Assembly: GCF_001953865.1 (NCBI RefSeq)
Contig: NZ_MQUQ01000015.1
Location: 168,024 to 232,023 of the forward strand
DNA: 64,000 bases
Direction of reading: 5' to 3'
DNA from: Amycolatopsis coloradensis
GTDB taxonomy: Bacteria; Actinomycetota; Actinomycetes; Mycobacteriales; Pseudonocardiaceae
Part shown: positions 51,614 through 60,445 of the stretch, in pieces
Layout: every line of letters begins with the position of its first letter
Numbering within the stretch: the first letter of the stretch is position 1
Translations under genes and position numbers: made by a program
The notes under the pieces: generated by a model
Databases searched by the model: none
The model's input: only the letters and a program-made list of their open reading frames with translations
What the model was told of the DNA's origin: nothing

Positions 51614-51773
51614 GGACAACCATACACCGACCGTCTGTAGCCGTTTTGACCCACCCCGGCACGTGCTCCGGTGTCACGCCTGGCGTACAAGGGGTGACGA
51701 CGGCTGCATACCTCCGTATGGTGTCCCCATTCGACCGAATGGTGAGTCCTTCGGGGAGGAGGTGCCTGGCCGG

Positions 51774-53327
51774 ATGACCGAGCAGGGCACGGTGCCGCTT
51801 CAGGCGGTCTCGGAATCCGACGAGCAGGCATTGCTCCAGCGGCTCCGCGAGGGGGAGGACGCCGCCTTCGGGGAGCTTTTCGAGCTTCACGCCGCCGCGG
51901 TGCGGCGGCTGGCGCGCAGTCTGGCCTCCGATCGGTCGGAGGCGGAGGACATCACGGCCGAAACCTTCTTCCGGGTGCTTCAGGCGCTGCGCCGGGGCGC
52001 GGGTCCGCGGGACTATGTCCGGGCGTATCTGCTGACGGTGGCTCGCCGGGTGTCGTGGGAGTGGCATGGCGCGCGTCGTGACGTGCCGGTGAGCGACGAC
52101 GAGCTGACGTTCCGGGCCGGTGCGGGGGCGGACACGCATGCCCGTACGGCCGAGCATTCGCTGATCACGACCGCTTTCACGAGTTTGCCGGAGCGCTGGC
52201 GTTCAGTGTTGTGGCAGACGGAGGTCGAGGGTGAGCAGCCCTCGATGGTCGCGCCGCATTTCGGGTTGAGCGCGAACGCGACGGCGGCGTTGGCGCGCCG
52301 GGCGCGGCAGGGGCTGCGGGCGGCGTATCTCCAGGCGCATCTGTCGGTGAACCGCGGGCCGGATTCGTGCCGTGCGGTGGTGGAGAAGCTCGGCGGGTTC
52401 ACCGCAGGCAGTGTCACCGGTGCCGAAGCTCGCCGGATCAAGGCGCATCTGATCGGGTGTCAGTCCTGCCGGGCCACGCACGACGAGCTGCGTGACGTCT
52501 GTTCTTCGCTGCGGGCGCACGCCGGTGTGGTGGCCCTGCTGGTGCCGGGTGCCGTCGGCATCTACGCGAGTGGGTCTTCCGGGGCGTTGTCCGGGCTGGC
52601 CGCGTCGGTCAAGGGGATCTTGCTCGGGTCGAAGGTCAAGGTCGGGCTGGCGGTGGCCTCGACGGCCGCCGCGGGCGCGGTCGGGATCGTCGCCGGTCCG
52701 GCCGTGTTCGGCACCGACGTCACCCACACCATCGGGTTGTCCGGTGGCGGGCTGCCGGAGCTGGCGTTGCTGCCGGCGCAGGTCGCCCCGCCGGATCAAG
52801 GTGGGCCGGTGGAGATCCCGCCGCAGCGGGTCGCCCAGGACCGGTTGCACGGGAAGGGTTTCCAGCCGATCGAGACCGGGCGGGGCCCGGCGGCGGAACT
52901 CGGCGTGGCCGACATGCCGAGTCTGCCCAGCGCGGGCAAACCGCGGAAGGAACTCGTCGGCGACGACATTCATCAGCCGCAACCGCAGCAACCCCCGCCT
53001 GGCCTGGTTCCCTCGCAGGAGGAGACCTCGCCGCGCAACGAGGGCACGACGGAGACCGGCTCGAACCAGACCACCTCGAAGCGGGACGACATCCCGCCGC
53101 CCGAGGGGTCGCTGAGTCCGCCGACGACCACTCCGCGGGAGTCCCCGGATCCGAACAACACGCCGGAGTCGACCACTGACCCGGAAGGGGCCCCCGCGCC
53201 GGTGACAGGCACTCCTGAGAGTACGACCGAGACGCCGTCCGGCGAGCCTCCGGAGGACGAGCCGAGCCCGGTGAAGCCCACTTCCCACTATCCGGAACCG
53301 GGCGTCGACTACCCGACGTGCCCTTAA
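51774..53327 (+). CDS. ECF-like sigma factor fused to zinc-finger, membrane and Pro/Thr-rich extracellular region
   Basis: A 517-residue protein; ATG 51774 follows GGGGAGGAGG (11 bases), with an in-frame GTG at 51762. Residues ~15-175 are sigma region 2 and 4 (ALLQRLREGEDAAFGELFEL, SDRSEAEDITAETFFRVLQA, FTSLPERWRSVLWQTEVEG, PHFGLSANATAALARRARQG). His225-x3-Cys229-x2-Cys232 forms a zf-HC2 anti-sigma motif; hydrophobic segments follow at ~248-265 and ~288-312, then a ~200-residue Pro/Thr/Glu-rich tail. Sigma and anti-sigma functions are thus in one membrane-tethered chain, as in ECF52/53-like groups. Confidence 0.88.
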   Translation: MTEQGTVPLQAVSESDEQALLQRLREGEDAAFGELFELHAAAVRRLARSLASDRSEAEDITAETFFRVLQALRRGAGPRDYVRAYLLTVARRVSWEWHGARRDVPVSDDELTFRAGAGADTHARTAEHSLITTAFTSLPERWRSVLWQTEVEGEQPSMVAPHFGLSANATAALARRARQGLRAAYLQAHLSVNRGPDSCRAVVEKLGGFTAGSVTGAEARRIKAHLIGCQSCRATHDELRDVCSSLRAHAGVVALLVPGAVGIYASGSSGALSGLAASVKGILLGSKVKVGLAVASTAAAGAVGIVAGPAVFGTDVTHTIGLSGGGLPELALLPAQVAPPDQGGPVEIPPQRVAQDRLHGKGFQPIETGRGPAAELGVADMPSLPSAGKPRKELVGDDIHQPQPQQPPPGLVPSQEETSPRNEGTTETGSNQTTSKRDDIPPPEGSLSPPTTTPRESPDPNNTPESTTDPEGAPAPVTGTPESTTETPSGEPPEDEPSPVKPTSHYPEPGVDYPTCP

Positions 53328-53433
53328 CGCTCGAGAGGGACATATCGCCTTCGAACTCTCGCGAATCCGGCCGTGGTCACGGTACGGTGGAGATCGCTCA
53401 CCACGAGCGAGCGGCCGCGCGGGAGGCGACTGA

Positions 53434-53874
53434 ATGAACCGGCTGGTGCACGGCGAGGACGGCCGTGACTGGGTGGTCCGAGCCCAGATGGAATGGCGTG
53501 CTCCCGCGACCGCGGACGACTTCGAGCACGATGTGGCCGGCAGCTACGGCCCGGGTATCGCGATGATCGTCGTGACGGCGCTGCTCGCGATCGTGCTCAT
53601 CATGTGGACGCCCGCGGACGTGATGATCCCGTCCTGGGTTCCGCTGGCCCTTTTGCTGATCGCGTTGTTCTTCCCGCTGCGGTGGATTCTGCGCCGCCCG
53701 TGGACCGTGGTCGCCGAGACCGAGGGCGATCTGGCGGGCGACCGGCCGTCCGAACGCTGGGTGGGCACCATCCGGGGCATGTTCACCGTGCGCGGCGAGG
53801 TCTCGAAGATCACCAAGACCATCCAGAAGCACTCGCTGCCGGATTTCGACGGCCCGCTGCACCCGGTGGAGTAG
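53434..53874 (+). CDS. Two-helix membrane protein, unknown function
   Basis: A 146-residue protein; helices IAMIVVTALLAIVLIMW and WVPLALLLIALFFPLRW, flanked by soluble ends. C-terminal GTIRGMFTVRGEVSKITKTI is characteristic enough to look conserved, but no family name comes to mind. ATG 53434 stands 106 bp after the sigma gene and 32 bp before the Fpg/Nei gene. Confidence 0.65.
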   Translation: MNRLVHGEDGRDWVVRAQMEWRAPATADDFEHDVAGSYGPGIAMIVVTALLAIVLIMWTPADVMIPSWVPLALLLIALFFPLRWILRRPWTVVAETEGDLAGDRPSERWVGTIRGMFTVRGEVSKITKTIQKHSLPDFDGPLHPVE

Positions 53875-53906
53875 TCGAAGCGGCCTGAACGCGCGAGACT
53901 GGGGCC

Positions 53907-54770
53907 ATGCCCGAGTTACCCGAGGTCGAAGCGCTCGCTCACCACCTGCGTGAACACGCGGTGGGCAAGACGGTCTTTCGCGTCGACGTGTCGTCCCTCA
54001 GTGTCCTGAAGACGGCCACACCGCCGTGGACCGAGCTGCACGGCCGCGAGGTCACCGGGGCCGGTCGCTTCGGCAAGCATCTCGACCTCGTCGCCAGCGA
54101 TCTCCATCTTGTCGTCCACCTGGCGAGGGCGGGCTGGTTGCGCTGGTCCGACGCGTTGTCGCCGACGCCGCTCAAACCCGGCAAGGGACCGATCTCGCTG
54201 CGTGTCCACCTCGACGCCGCCGCCGGGCCGGGCTTCGACCTCACCGAGGCAGGCACGAAGAAGGGACTGGCGGTCTGGATCGTGCGCGATCCCGAGAAGG
54301 AGGTCGCCAGCATCGCGAGGCTCGGGCCGGACGCGCTGTCACTGGACCGGGCGGGCCTCGAGAAGCTGTTCGACGGACGCACCGAGCGGTTGAAGACGGC
54401 GCTGACCGATCAGTCGCTGATCGCCGGGATCGGCAACGCCTACTCCGACGAGATCATGCACATGGCGCAACTTTCTCCTTACGCCACCACCGGAAAGCTG
54501 TCCGAAGGAGCGCTCGACGGGCTCTCGGAGGCCATCCGTGAAGTGCTGACCAGCGCCGTGACGCGTTCGGTCGGCCAGTCGGCGGCCCGGCTCAAGGGGG
54601 AGAAGCGGTCCGGGCTGCGGGTGCACGCGCGGACCGGGTTGCCGTGTCCGGTCTGCGGCGACACGATCCGTGAAATCTCGTTCGCGGACAAGTCGTTCCA
54701 GTACTGCCCGACCTGCCAGACCGGCGGCAAGCCACTGGCCGACCGGCGGATGTCGCGACTGCTGAAGTGA
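53907..54770 (+). CDS. Fpg/Nei-family DNA glycosylase
   Basis: A 287-residue base-excision repair enzyme. N-terminal PELPEVEAL supplies the catalytic Pro/Glu after Met removal; Lys in GRFGKHLDL corresponds to the beta-hairpin Lys; helix-two-turn-helix region QSLIAGIGNAYSDEI; zinc finger CPVCGDTI...YCPTCQTGGK near 248-272. Removes oxidised bases and cleaves the strand. Convergent with the serine hydrolase gene (one base between stops). Confidence 0.92.
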   Translation: MPELPEVEALAHHLREHAVGKTVFRVDVSSLSVLKTATPPWTELHGREVTGAGRFGKHLDLVASDLHLVVHLARAGWLRWSDALSPTPLKPGKGPISLRVHLDAAAGPGFDLTEAGTKKGLAVWIVRDPEKEVASIARLGPDALSLDRAGLEKLFDGRTERLKTALTDQSLIAGIGNAYSDEIMHMAQLSPYATTGKLSEGALDGLSEAIREVLTSAVTRSVGQSAARLKGEKRSGLRVHARTGLPCPVCGDTIREISFADKSFQYCPTCQTGGKPLADRRMSRLLK

Positions 54771-54771
54771 C

Positions 54772-55902
54772 TCAGCACAGGGCTGCGGCCACAGCCGGGA
54801 GCGGACTGCTCGGCAGCGAATCCTCGTGTGCCACCTCCTTCGCCAGGTCGTACACGTTCAACGCCAGCACGATCTGCTTCGAGCCGTCCTCGGTGCTCAT
54901 CGAGACGCTGTAGAACCCCGGCCCCGCCCCGGTGTTCCCCCAGACCGTCTTCGGACCGCCAGGACACGGCAGGTTGAGCGTCTCGACACCGGCGCCGTAC
55001 GCACCGAACTCGCTGTGCGGCACCAGTCGCTTGAGTTCGGCTTGCTGCGCGGGCTCCAGGAGCCGTCCCGCCAGCAGCGCGCGATGGAACGTCGCGAGCT
55101 CGCCGACCGTCGACACCATCGCGCCCGCGGTCCAGTCGTACGACGGACTGAACACGGTCATGTCCTTCGCGGGCTCGCTCAGGTCGTATCCGTGCAGATG
55201 CGGGCCTCGCAAAAACGGCGACCAGACCGGGAAATACGTCCGCTCGAGACCGAGCGGCCCGAGGATCCGCCGCTGGATCTCCTCGCGGACATCGTGGTGG
55301 GTGACCTTCTCGATCACCTTTCCCAGCACCAGGAATCCCGTGTTCGAGTACTCGATCCCGGTACCCGGCGCGAACGAGGGCGGATCGACGAGCGACCGCC
55401 GGATCACCTCCGATGGCGTGATGACGTGCGCCCGGTCTTCCCGCACGAGGTACGGGTCGAAGAAGTGCGGATCCAGCGGATCGTGCACCCCGCTGGTGTG
55501 GTTCAGCAGCATGCGCACCGTGATCTTCTCCGGCTGGTAGCCCGGTCCGCGGACCACGCCGGGGAGTCGCCGCTCGATGGTGTCGTCGAGCGAAAGCGCG
55601 CCTTCACCCGCCAGTCGCAGGACCACCGCGGCGACGAACGCCTTGGTGTTGCTGGCGATCCGGAACCGGTGATGCGGTCCCGCGAGTTCACGCGTGACAG
55701 GGTTCGCGTACCCGGCGCCGAACCGCGAGACCGCCTCACCGTCCCGGACCTCGGCAACCGCGCCCGGGAATCCCCCTTCCGCGACCAGGTGCCCGACCGC
55801 CGCGCGGACCGGATCGTCCGCCGCTGCCGCCGTGCCCGCCGCCACGCTCGCCAGCAGGACTCCCGCCAGCGCACCCGCCGCGAGTTTCCCCGTTCCGCGC
55901 AT
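54772..55902 (-). CDS. Secreted serine hydrolase (beta-lactamase/DD-peptidase class C fold)
   Basis: A 376-residue protein from ATG 55902; signal peptide 1-28 ending TAAAADD. Catalytic motifs: Ser84-x-x-Lys87 (ASNTK), Tyr185-Ser-Asn (EYSNTG), and the third motif, GNTGAGPGF where HxG or KTG is usual. HTSGVHDPL is also typical. Family covers D-Ala-D-Ala carboxypeptidases, esterases and class C beta-lactamases; substrate unknown. Confidence 0.9.
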   Translation of the reverse strand: MRGTGKLAAGALAGVLLASVAAGTAAAADDPVRAAVGHLVAEGGFPGAVAEVRDGEAVSRFGAGYANPVTRELAGPHHRFRIASNTKAFVAAVVLRLAGEGALSLDDTIERRLPGVVRGPGYQPEKITVRMLLNHTSGVHDPLDPHFFDPYLVREDRAHVITPSEVIRRSLVDPPSFAPGTGIEYSNTGFLVLGKVIEKVTHHDVREEIQRRILGPLGLERTYFPVWSPFLRGPHLHGYDLSEPAKDMTVFSPSYDWTAGAMVSTVGELATFHRALLAGRLLEPAQQAELKRLVPHSEFGAYGAGVETLNLPCPGGPKTVWGNTGAGPGFYSVSMSTEDGSKQIVLALNVYDLAKEVAHEDSLPSSPLPAVAAALC

Positions 55903-56070
55903 TGTGTTCCTCCCCCGGAAGCGATTGCCTGCGGACAGTCTTCCCGATGCCACGGGGAGTGACCCTGAGGAGAACCCCCGATCTTGGGTAGGGTCGGCCG
56001 CACCCTCAGTTGTCACAACTCAACGGAAAGTGGGGAGCAGACCTTGCACCCGGTTGGTCGAGCGCAGAGC

Positions 56071-57366
56071 ATGGACGCCGTGTCCGGGCTCGAGATCGCG
56101 CAGATCATCCCTTGGGGTGTCGCGCTGCTCCTCGCGATCCTCGTCGTCGTCCTGCTGATCAAGCTGAGGCGTCCCGCGAGCATCGTGGAGAACGCGGTGC
56201 TGCAAGCCGTCCACCGGATGTCGAAGGCGACGCCCGACCTCCGCGAGGGGCTCGACGAACAGGTCGCCGACAAGATCACCAGCCAGCTGCTGGAGATGCT
56301 CGACTGCGTCGCCGTCGGCATCACCGACAGCGAGGGCACGCTGCTGTCCTGGGACGGCGAGGCCAACGACCACTACGTCGATCTGGTCGACGCCATCGGC
56401 AACGCGATCCGCAAGCACCGCCGCGAGGTCGTCGCGCACGACAAGATGCCGTGCAACCACCGCGGCACCTGCCGGATGCGGACCGCGGTGATCGTGCCGC
56501 TGATCGTCGAGGGCGAGACCGAGGCGGCGCTGCTGGTCGTCGGGCGCACACGCGGGCGGCTGGTGCAGATGGCCGACGCGGTCGCCCAGTTCGTCTGCAC
56601 CCAGTTCGAGCTGGCGCGCCTGGACGAATCGAAGAACCAACTCCAGCAGGCGGAGATCAAGGCGCTGCGCGCGCAGATCTCGCCGCACTTCGTCTACAAC
56701 GCGCTCAACACGATCTCGTCGCTGATCCGGACAGACCCGGAGGAGGCGCGAGAGCTGCTTCAGGACTTCGCTGACTTCACGCGCTACTCGTTCCGCACGT
56801 CGGGCATGTTCACCTCACTCGCCGAGGAACTGCGGAACATCGACCGGTACCTGACCATCGAGAACGCCCGGTTCGGCGGACGGCTCGAGGTGCGGATGAA
56901 GATCGCGCCCGAGGTGCTTTCGGTGGTCGTGCCGTTCCTGATCATCCAGCCGCTGGTGGAGAACGCCGTCAAACACGGCCTCGCGTCGAAGCCGTCCGGC
57001 GGCTGCGTCACGGTGATCGCCGAGGATTACGGCGCCGAGGCGCTGATCAGCGTCGAGGACGACGGCATCGGCATGGAACCCGCCAAGCTCGCGGATCTCC
57101 GCAGCCAGCACCGCACCGGCGCGCACGTCGGCCTCGGCAACATCAACCAGCGGATGCAGCAGGTGTTCGGCCGCGACTACGCGCTCATGGTCGAGACAGC
57201 GCCCGGCGCCGGGATGAAGGTGACGCTGCGGGTGCCGAAGTTCATGCCCGGCGTGCGGCCGAACCTGCCGGACTTCTCGGCCGACAGTGCCGCGGTCCCG
57301 CCACAGGGTGGTCCGAACGAAGCCAGCGGGGTGACCGGTTCGCGCAGCGGCGTGCTGCCGTCCTGA
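56071..57366 (+). CDS. LytS-type sensor histidine kinase
   Basis: A 431-residue protein. One N-terminal helix (IIPWGVALLLAILVVVLLI), a GAF-like sensor region with Cys128 and Cys134 (MPCNHRGTCRM), phosphoacceptor His206 in AQISPHFVYNALNTISSLI, then HATPase motifs (IQPLVENAVKHGL, DDGIGM, GLGNINQRM). I use ATG 56071; TTG 56044 has a better ribosome site (GTGGGGAG) and would add nine residues. Its likely partner is the LytTR regulator at 59035, 1.7 kb downstream. Confidence 0.9.
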   Translation: MDAVSGLEIAQIIPWGVALLLAILVVVLLIKLRRPASIVENAVLQAVHRMSKATPDLREGLDEQVADKITSQLLEMLDCVAVGITDSEGTLLSWDGEANDHYVDLVDAIGNAIRKHRREVVAHDKMPCNHRGTCRMRTAVIVPLIVEGETEAALLVVGRTRGRLVQMADAVAQFVCTQFELARLDESKNQLQQAEIKALRAQISPHFVYNALNTISSLIRTDPEEARELLQDFADFTRYSFRTSGMFTSLAEELRNIDRYLTIENARFGGRLEVRMKIAPEVLSVVVPFLIIQPLVENAVKHGLASKPSGGCVTVIAEDYGAEALISVEDDGIGMEPAKLADLRSQHRTGAHVGLGNINQRMQQVFGRDYALMVETAPGAGMKVTLRVPKFMPGVRPNLPDFSADSAAVPPQGGPNEASGVTGSRSGVLPS

Positions 57367-57385
57367 ACGTCGGTAACCTGGCGGT

Positions 57386-58231
57386 ATGAGCGTTGCGGAC
57401 AAGCTGACCTCCCGTCTCCCGATGATCGGCGAACGGGGTGAGCGCAAGGACGTCGTCGCCGTGGTGAAGCTGCACGGGGTCATCACGCCGACCCCGTCGC
57501 CCCTGGCGAGAGGATCGATCAACCTCGCCGCCGTCGAATCGGCGCTGACGCGCGCTTTCGCGCACGACCGGCTGAAGGCCGTCGCGTTGCAGATCAACTC
57601 GCCGGGCGGAGCGCCGACGCAGTCGGGCCTGATCGCGGAGCGGATCCGCCAGCTCGCCGACGAGAAGAACGTGCCCGTGCTGGCCTTCGCCGAGGACGTC
57701 GCCGCGTCCGGTGGTTACTGGCTGGCCTGCGCGGCCGACGAGATCTACGCGCACCGGACGTCGATGGTCGGCTCCATCGGCGTGATCAGCGGCGGCTTCG
57801 GGTTCACCGGTCTGCTGGAACGGTTCGGCATCGAACGGCGGCTGCACACCGCGGGGGCGAACAAGTCCCGGCTCGACCCGTTCAGCCCGGAGAAGCCGGA
57901 AGACGTCGAGTGGCTGAAGAGGATGCACGGGCAGCTCCACGAACTGTTCGTCGACTGGGTCACCGGGCGCCGGGGCGAGCGCCTTTCCGGTTCGGACGAC
58001 CTGTTCAACGGAGACGTCTGGCTGGGTGCCCGCGCGGTCGAACTCGGTCTCATCGACGGCGTCGGCAGCCTCCGCCAGGTGATCACCGAGCGGTACCCGG
58101 ACGCCGAGATCTCGGTCGCCGAACCGAAGAAGGCGCTGCTGGCGCGGCTCGGCATCGGCGCTCCCGCCGCGGCGAGCGCTCTGCTGGACGCCGTTCAGCA
58201 CAAGGCCGCCTGGAGCCGCTTCGGTCTCTGA
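57386..58231 (+). CDS. S49-family peptidase (SppA-like), short form
   Basis: A 281-residue enzyme with nucleophile Ser108 (AASGGYWLACAADEI) and general-base Lys160 (GANKSRLDPF). Lacks a transmembrane or signal segment, so it is a short cytosolic-type SppA/SohB relative. Starts 19 bp after the kinase gene and might be cotranscribed. Palindromic repeat copy C follows. Confidence 0.9.
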   Translation: MSVADKLTSRLPMIGERGERKDVVAVVKLHGVITPTPSPLARGSINLAAVESALTRAFAHDRLKAVALQINSPGGAPTQSGLIAERIRQLADEKNVPVLAFAEDVAASGGYWLACAADEIYAHRTSMVGSIGVISGGFGFTGLLERFGIERRLHTAGANKSRLDPFSPEKPEDVEWLKRMHGQLHELFVDWVTGRRGERLSGSDDLFNGDVWLGARAVELGLIDGVGSLRQVITERYPDAEISVAEPKKALLARLGIGAPAAASALLDAVQHKAAWSRFGL

Positions 58232-58238
58232 CCGCGTT

Positions 58239-58291
58239 GTTATGAACGGACCTTTCGTAACAAATTTTGTTATGAAAGGTCCGTTCATAAC
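58239..58291. repeat. Dispersed palindromic repeat, copy C
   Basis: Arms 58239-58261 and 58269-58291 (23 bp) with loop AAATTTT; differs from a perfect palindrome at one G:T pair, which remains a wobble pair in RNA. Same nested arm structure as copy A. It lies eight bases after the S49 peptidase stop. Confidence 0.9.
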
Positions 58292-58435
58292 GCCCTAGAG
58301 CCGTGACCGCCTCGCCCGGTTCACCCGAACGGTGGTAGGCGTAAGTGGTTCAGACCAGGTGTCATATCGGACATACCGCTTTGTTGTGAACGGCAACAAA
58401 CCCTCGGCAGTGTTGACGAGGAGGTCCGATGTCCG

Positions 58436-58900
58436 TTACTGAACGTCGCGATCGGCGGCGCGTTCCCGGACAACAACTTCGGCACCACGACCACGGGTTC
58501 TCCCGGCGGTGGCAGCGCGTACGGCACGATCCAAGCCGAGTCCTGTGGCCAGGCCGCCGGGAGCGCCAAACAGGCCACGTCCGGCGGCCAGAACATCGGC
58601 CCGGCGGGCAACGGCGACCGGGCGCTGTATCAAGGCGTCGACTTCGGGACGCGGACCGGCAGGCAGTTCCAGGCGCGGGTGGCGGGCGGCGTGAGCGGAC
58701 TCGTGGAGGTGCGGCTCGACAGCCGGTCGAACGCGCCTGTCGGCAGCTTCGCCGTCGGCGACACCGGAGGCCGGCAGAACTGGCGGACCGTTCCGGCGAA
58801 CATCAGCGGGATCACCGGGAAGCACGACGTCTACCTGACCTTCGCGAGCGGGCAGCCCGCCGATCTCGTGAGCGTCAACTGGTTCACCTTCACCCCGTGA
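58436..58900 (+). pseudogene. 5'-truncated GH16 glycoside hydrolase with CBM6 domain
   Basis: The frame from about 58436 reads LLNVAIGGAFPDNNFG, the typical last strand of GH16 laminarinase-type domains, then a Gly/Ser/Thr linker and a CBM6 module (GTIQAESCGQ, LYQGVDFGTRTGRQFQARVA, RLDSRSNAPVGSF, GKHDVYLTFASG, VNWFTF), ending at TGA 58900. There is no start codon in this frame; a well-placed GAGGAGG plus ATG at 58420-58431 belongs to another frame. The catalytic domain has been deleted. Intact relatives are secreted beta-glucanases. Confidence 0.65.
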
Positions 58901-58947
58901 AGGAAGAGATGTGGCACGGCTAGGCGGTTCGTGTCACCGGAAAAGAT

Positions 58948-58989
58948 GACGGCACCGGTCACCCCAGGCGCGGGGGTGCCGGTGCCGTC
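58948..58989 (+). terminator. Long hairpin after the GH16-CBM6 remnant
   Basis: GACGGCACCGG, T, CACCCC / GGGGTG, CCGGTGCCGTC around a 7-base loop: 17 paired bases with one bulge, followed by CTTTCG. Located 47 bp after the remnant's stop. Confidence 0.75.
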
Positions 58990-59034
58990 CTTTCGTTCGA
59001 CTTTCGTGAAGCGGGCTGGACAGGGAACCCGGCA

Positions 59035-59880
59035 ATGGGCATTATGCGACTCACTGTGAGTGCTCACGATGACACCCGGAAGCTCATTGTCCTTGCGGTG
59101 GACGATGAGCCCAAAGGGCTAGACGAACTGGTTCACTGTCTCCGGAACAGCCCGCACGTCGCCCTGGTCTTCCCGGCGATCGACGCTTCGGAGGCGCTGC
59201 GCCTGCTGTCCACCGACGACCCGAGGCTCGGCGACCGCAAGGCGCGCGGCCTCCCGATCGTGGACGCGGTGTTCGCTGACATCGACATGCCAGGACTGTC
59301 CGGCATGGAGATGTCCCGCGTGTTCGCCGCGCTACGTCCGTCACCGGCGCTGGTGTTCGTGACCGGGCACGCCGAAGAGGCGGTCAACGCCTTCGACCTC
59401 GGCGCGCTCGACTACGTGCTTAAGCCGTACCAGCAGGACAGGCTCGACCGCGCGATCGTCCGCGTGATCGACAAACTCGCCGCCAACGCTGCGCCGCAGC
59501 GGGGCGGTCCCGAGGGGACGGGGCTCGTCCAGAACGACGACGAGGTCATCCCCGTCGAGCTCGCGGGCACCACGAAGCTGATCCCGCGGTCTTCGGTCCG
59601 GTGGGTCGAAGCGCAGGGTGACTACGCCCGGTTGTTCACCACCGACGGCAGCCACCTGGTCCGCATCCCGCTCGCGCAACTCGAAGAGCGCTGGGAGAAG
59701 GCGGGTTTCGTCCGGATCCACCGGTCGTTCCTGGTCTCGCTGCCGCTGGTCACCGAGTTGCGGATGGGGCAGGGCGGTTACCAGGTCGTCATCGGCAACG
59801 AGGAGAAGGTGCTGCCGGTGAGCCGCCGCCACACGCGCGCGCTCAAGGACCGGCTCGTCGGCGCCAACCGGTCGACGTAG
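59035..59880 (+). CDS. LytTR-family response regulator
   Basis: A 281-residue regulator. Receiver domain: AVDDEPKGLDELVHCL, phosphoacceptor Asp82 in AVFADIDMPGLSG, Lys in DYVLKPYQQDRL. C-terminal LytTR domain (IPRSSVRWVEAQGDYARLFT, HRSFLVSLPLVTELR, LPVSRRHTRALKDRLV) that binds DNA with beta-strands. ATG 59035 follows AGGGA; ATG 59044 is an alternative. Likely partner of the LytS-type kinase and regulator of the symporter genes that follow. Confidence 0.92.
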   Translation: MGIMRLTVSAHDDTRKLIVLAVDDEPKGLDELVHCLRNSPHVALVFPAIDASEALRLLSTDDPRLGDRKARGLPIVDAVFADIDMPGLSGMEMSRVFAALRPSPALVFVTGHAEEAVNAFDLGALDYVLKPYQQDRLDRAIVRVIDKLAANAAPQRGGPEGTGLVQNDDEVIPVELAGTTKLIPRSSVRWVEAQGDYARLFTTDGSHLVRIPLAQLEERWEKAGFVRIHRSFLVSLPLVTELRMGQGGYQVVIGNEEKVLPVSRRHTRALKDRLVGANRST

Positions 59881-59889
59881 CGGCGGGAC

Positions 59890-60414
59890 ATGACCGACGA
59901 CTTCTACCGCCGCGTCAACGGCGTCCGCGAACCGGACCCGACGCTGGGCAAGGGCAGGCACAAGAAACCGCCGCAGCCCGAAGGTGCCGTCGTCGAGCCC
60001 GTGCCGGGTGCGCCGTCCGGCCCGAAGCACGAGCAGGCGAAGCCCGAACACCACGCGAAACCCAAGCGGCAGCGAGTGATCCTCGCCGATCCGCGGCAGG
60101 CCACGAGCACCCTGCGGGCCAGGGTCGAACTCGAAGAGCAGACCAGCTGGGGAAAGCTCCTCGTCCGGGATCTGGTGAAGAGCCAGCTGCGGACGGCCTC
60201 TCTGCTGGCGCTGCTGGTGATGGTGACGCTGTGTTCGCTTCCGGTGCTGTTCTATCTGATCCCGTCGTTCGGGCGGGTGGTCGTCGTCGGCATTCCGTTG
60301 CCCTGGTTGATCCTCGGGGTGGCACCGTTTCCGTTCCTGTTCGGCATCGGGCTCTGGTACAACCGGCTCGCCGAACGCCATGAACGCGACTTCGTCGACA
60401 TGATCGAGAACTGA
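59890..60414 (+). CDS. Two-helix membrane protein of the symporter cluster
   Basis: A 174-residue protein with a basic, Pro/Lys-rich N-terminus, then two helices (TASLLALLVMVTLCSLPVLF and LPWLILGVAPFPFLFGIGLW) and a charged C-terminus. Nine bases after the LytTR gene and 31 before the first symporter, so it probably belongs to the same operon, possibly as an accessory subunit like DUF485 proteins. No family recognised. Confidence 0.7.
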   Translation: MTDDFYRRVNGVREPDPTLGKGRHKKPPQPEGAVVEPVPGAPSGPKHEQAKPEHHAKPKRQRVILADPRQATSTLRARVELEEQTSWGKLLVRDLVKSQLRTASLLALLVMVTLCSLPVLFYLIPSFGRVVVVGIPLPWLILGVAPFPFLFGIGLWYNRLAERHERDFVDMIEN

Positions 60415-60445
60415 TCGCGGAGCCGCACATGCGAGGATTCGTGCC

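Noticed and set aside
51504..53327. Integrated element at tRNA-Gly
   Set aside because: No integrase, no repeated tRNA 3' end, and flanking genes look chromosomal.
58429..58923. 164-codon ORF starting at a good ATG and ribosome site
   Set aside because: It reads the GH16-CBM6 remnant in the wrong frame; the product is Arg/His-rich without domain, while the adjacent frame gives a clean CBM6.
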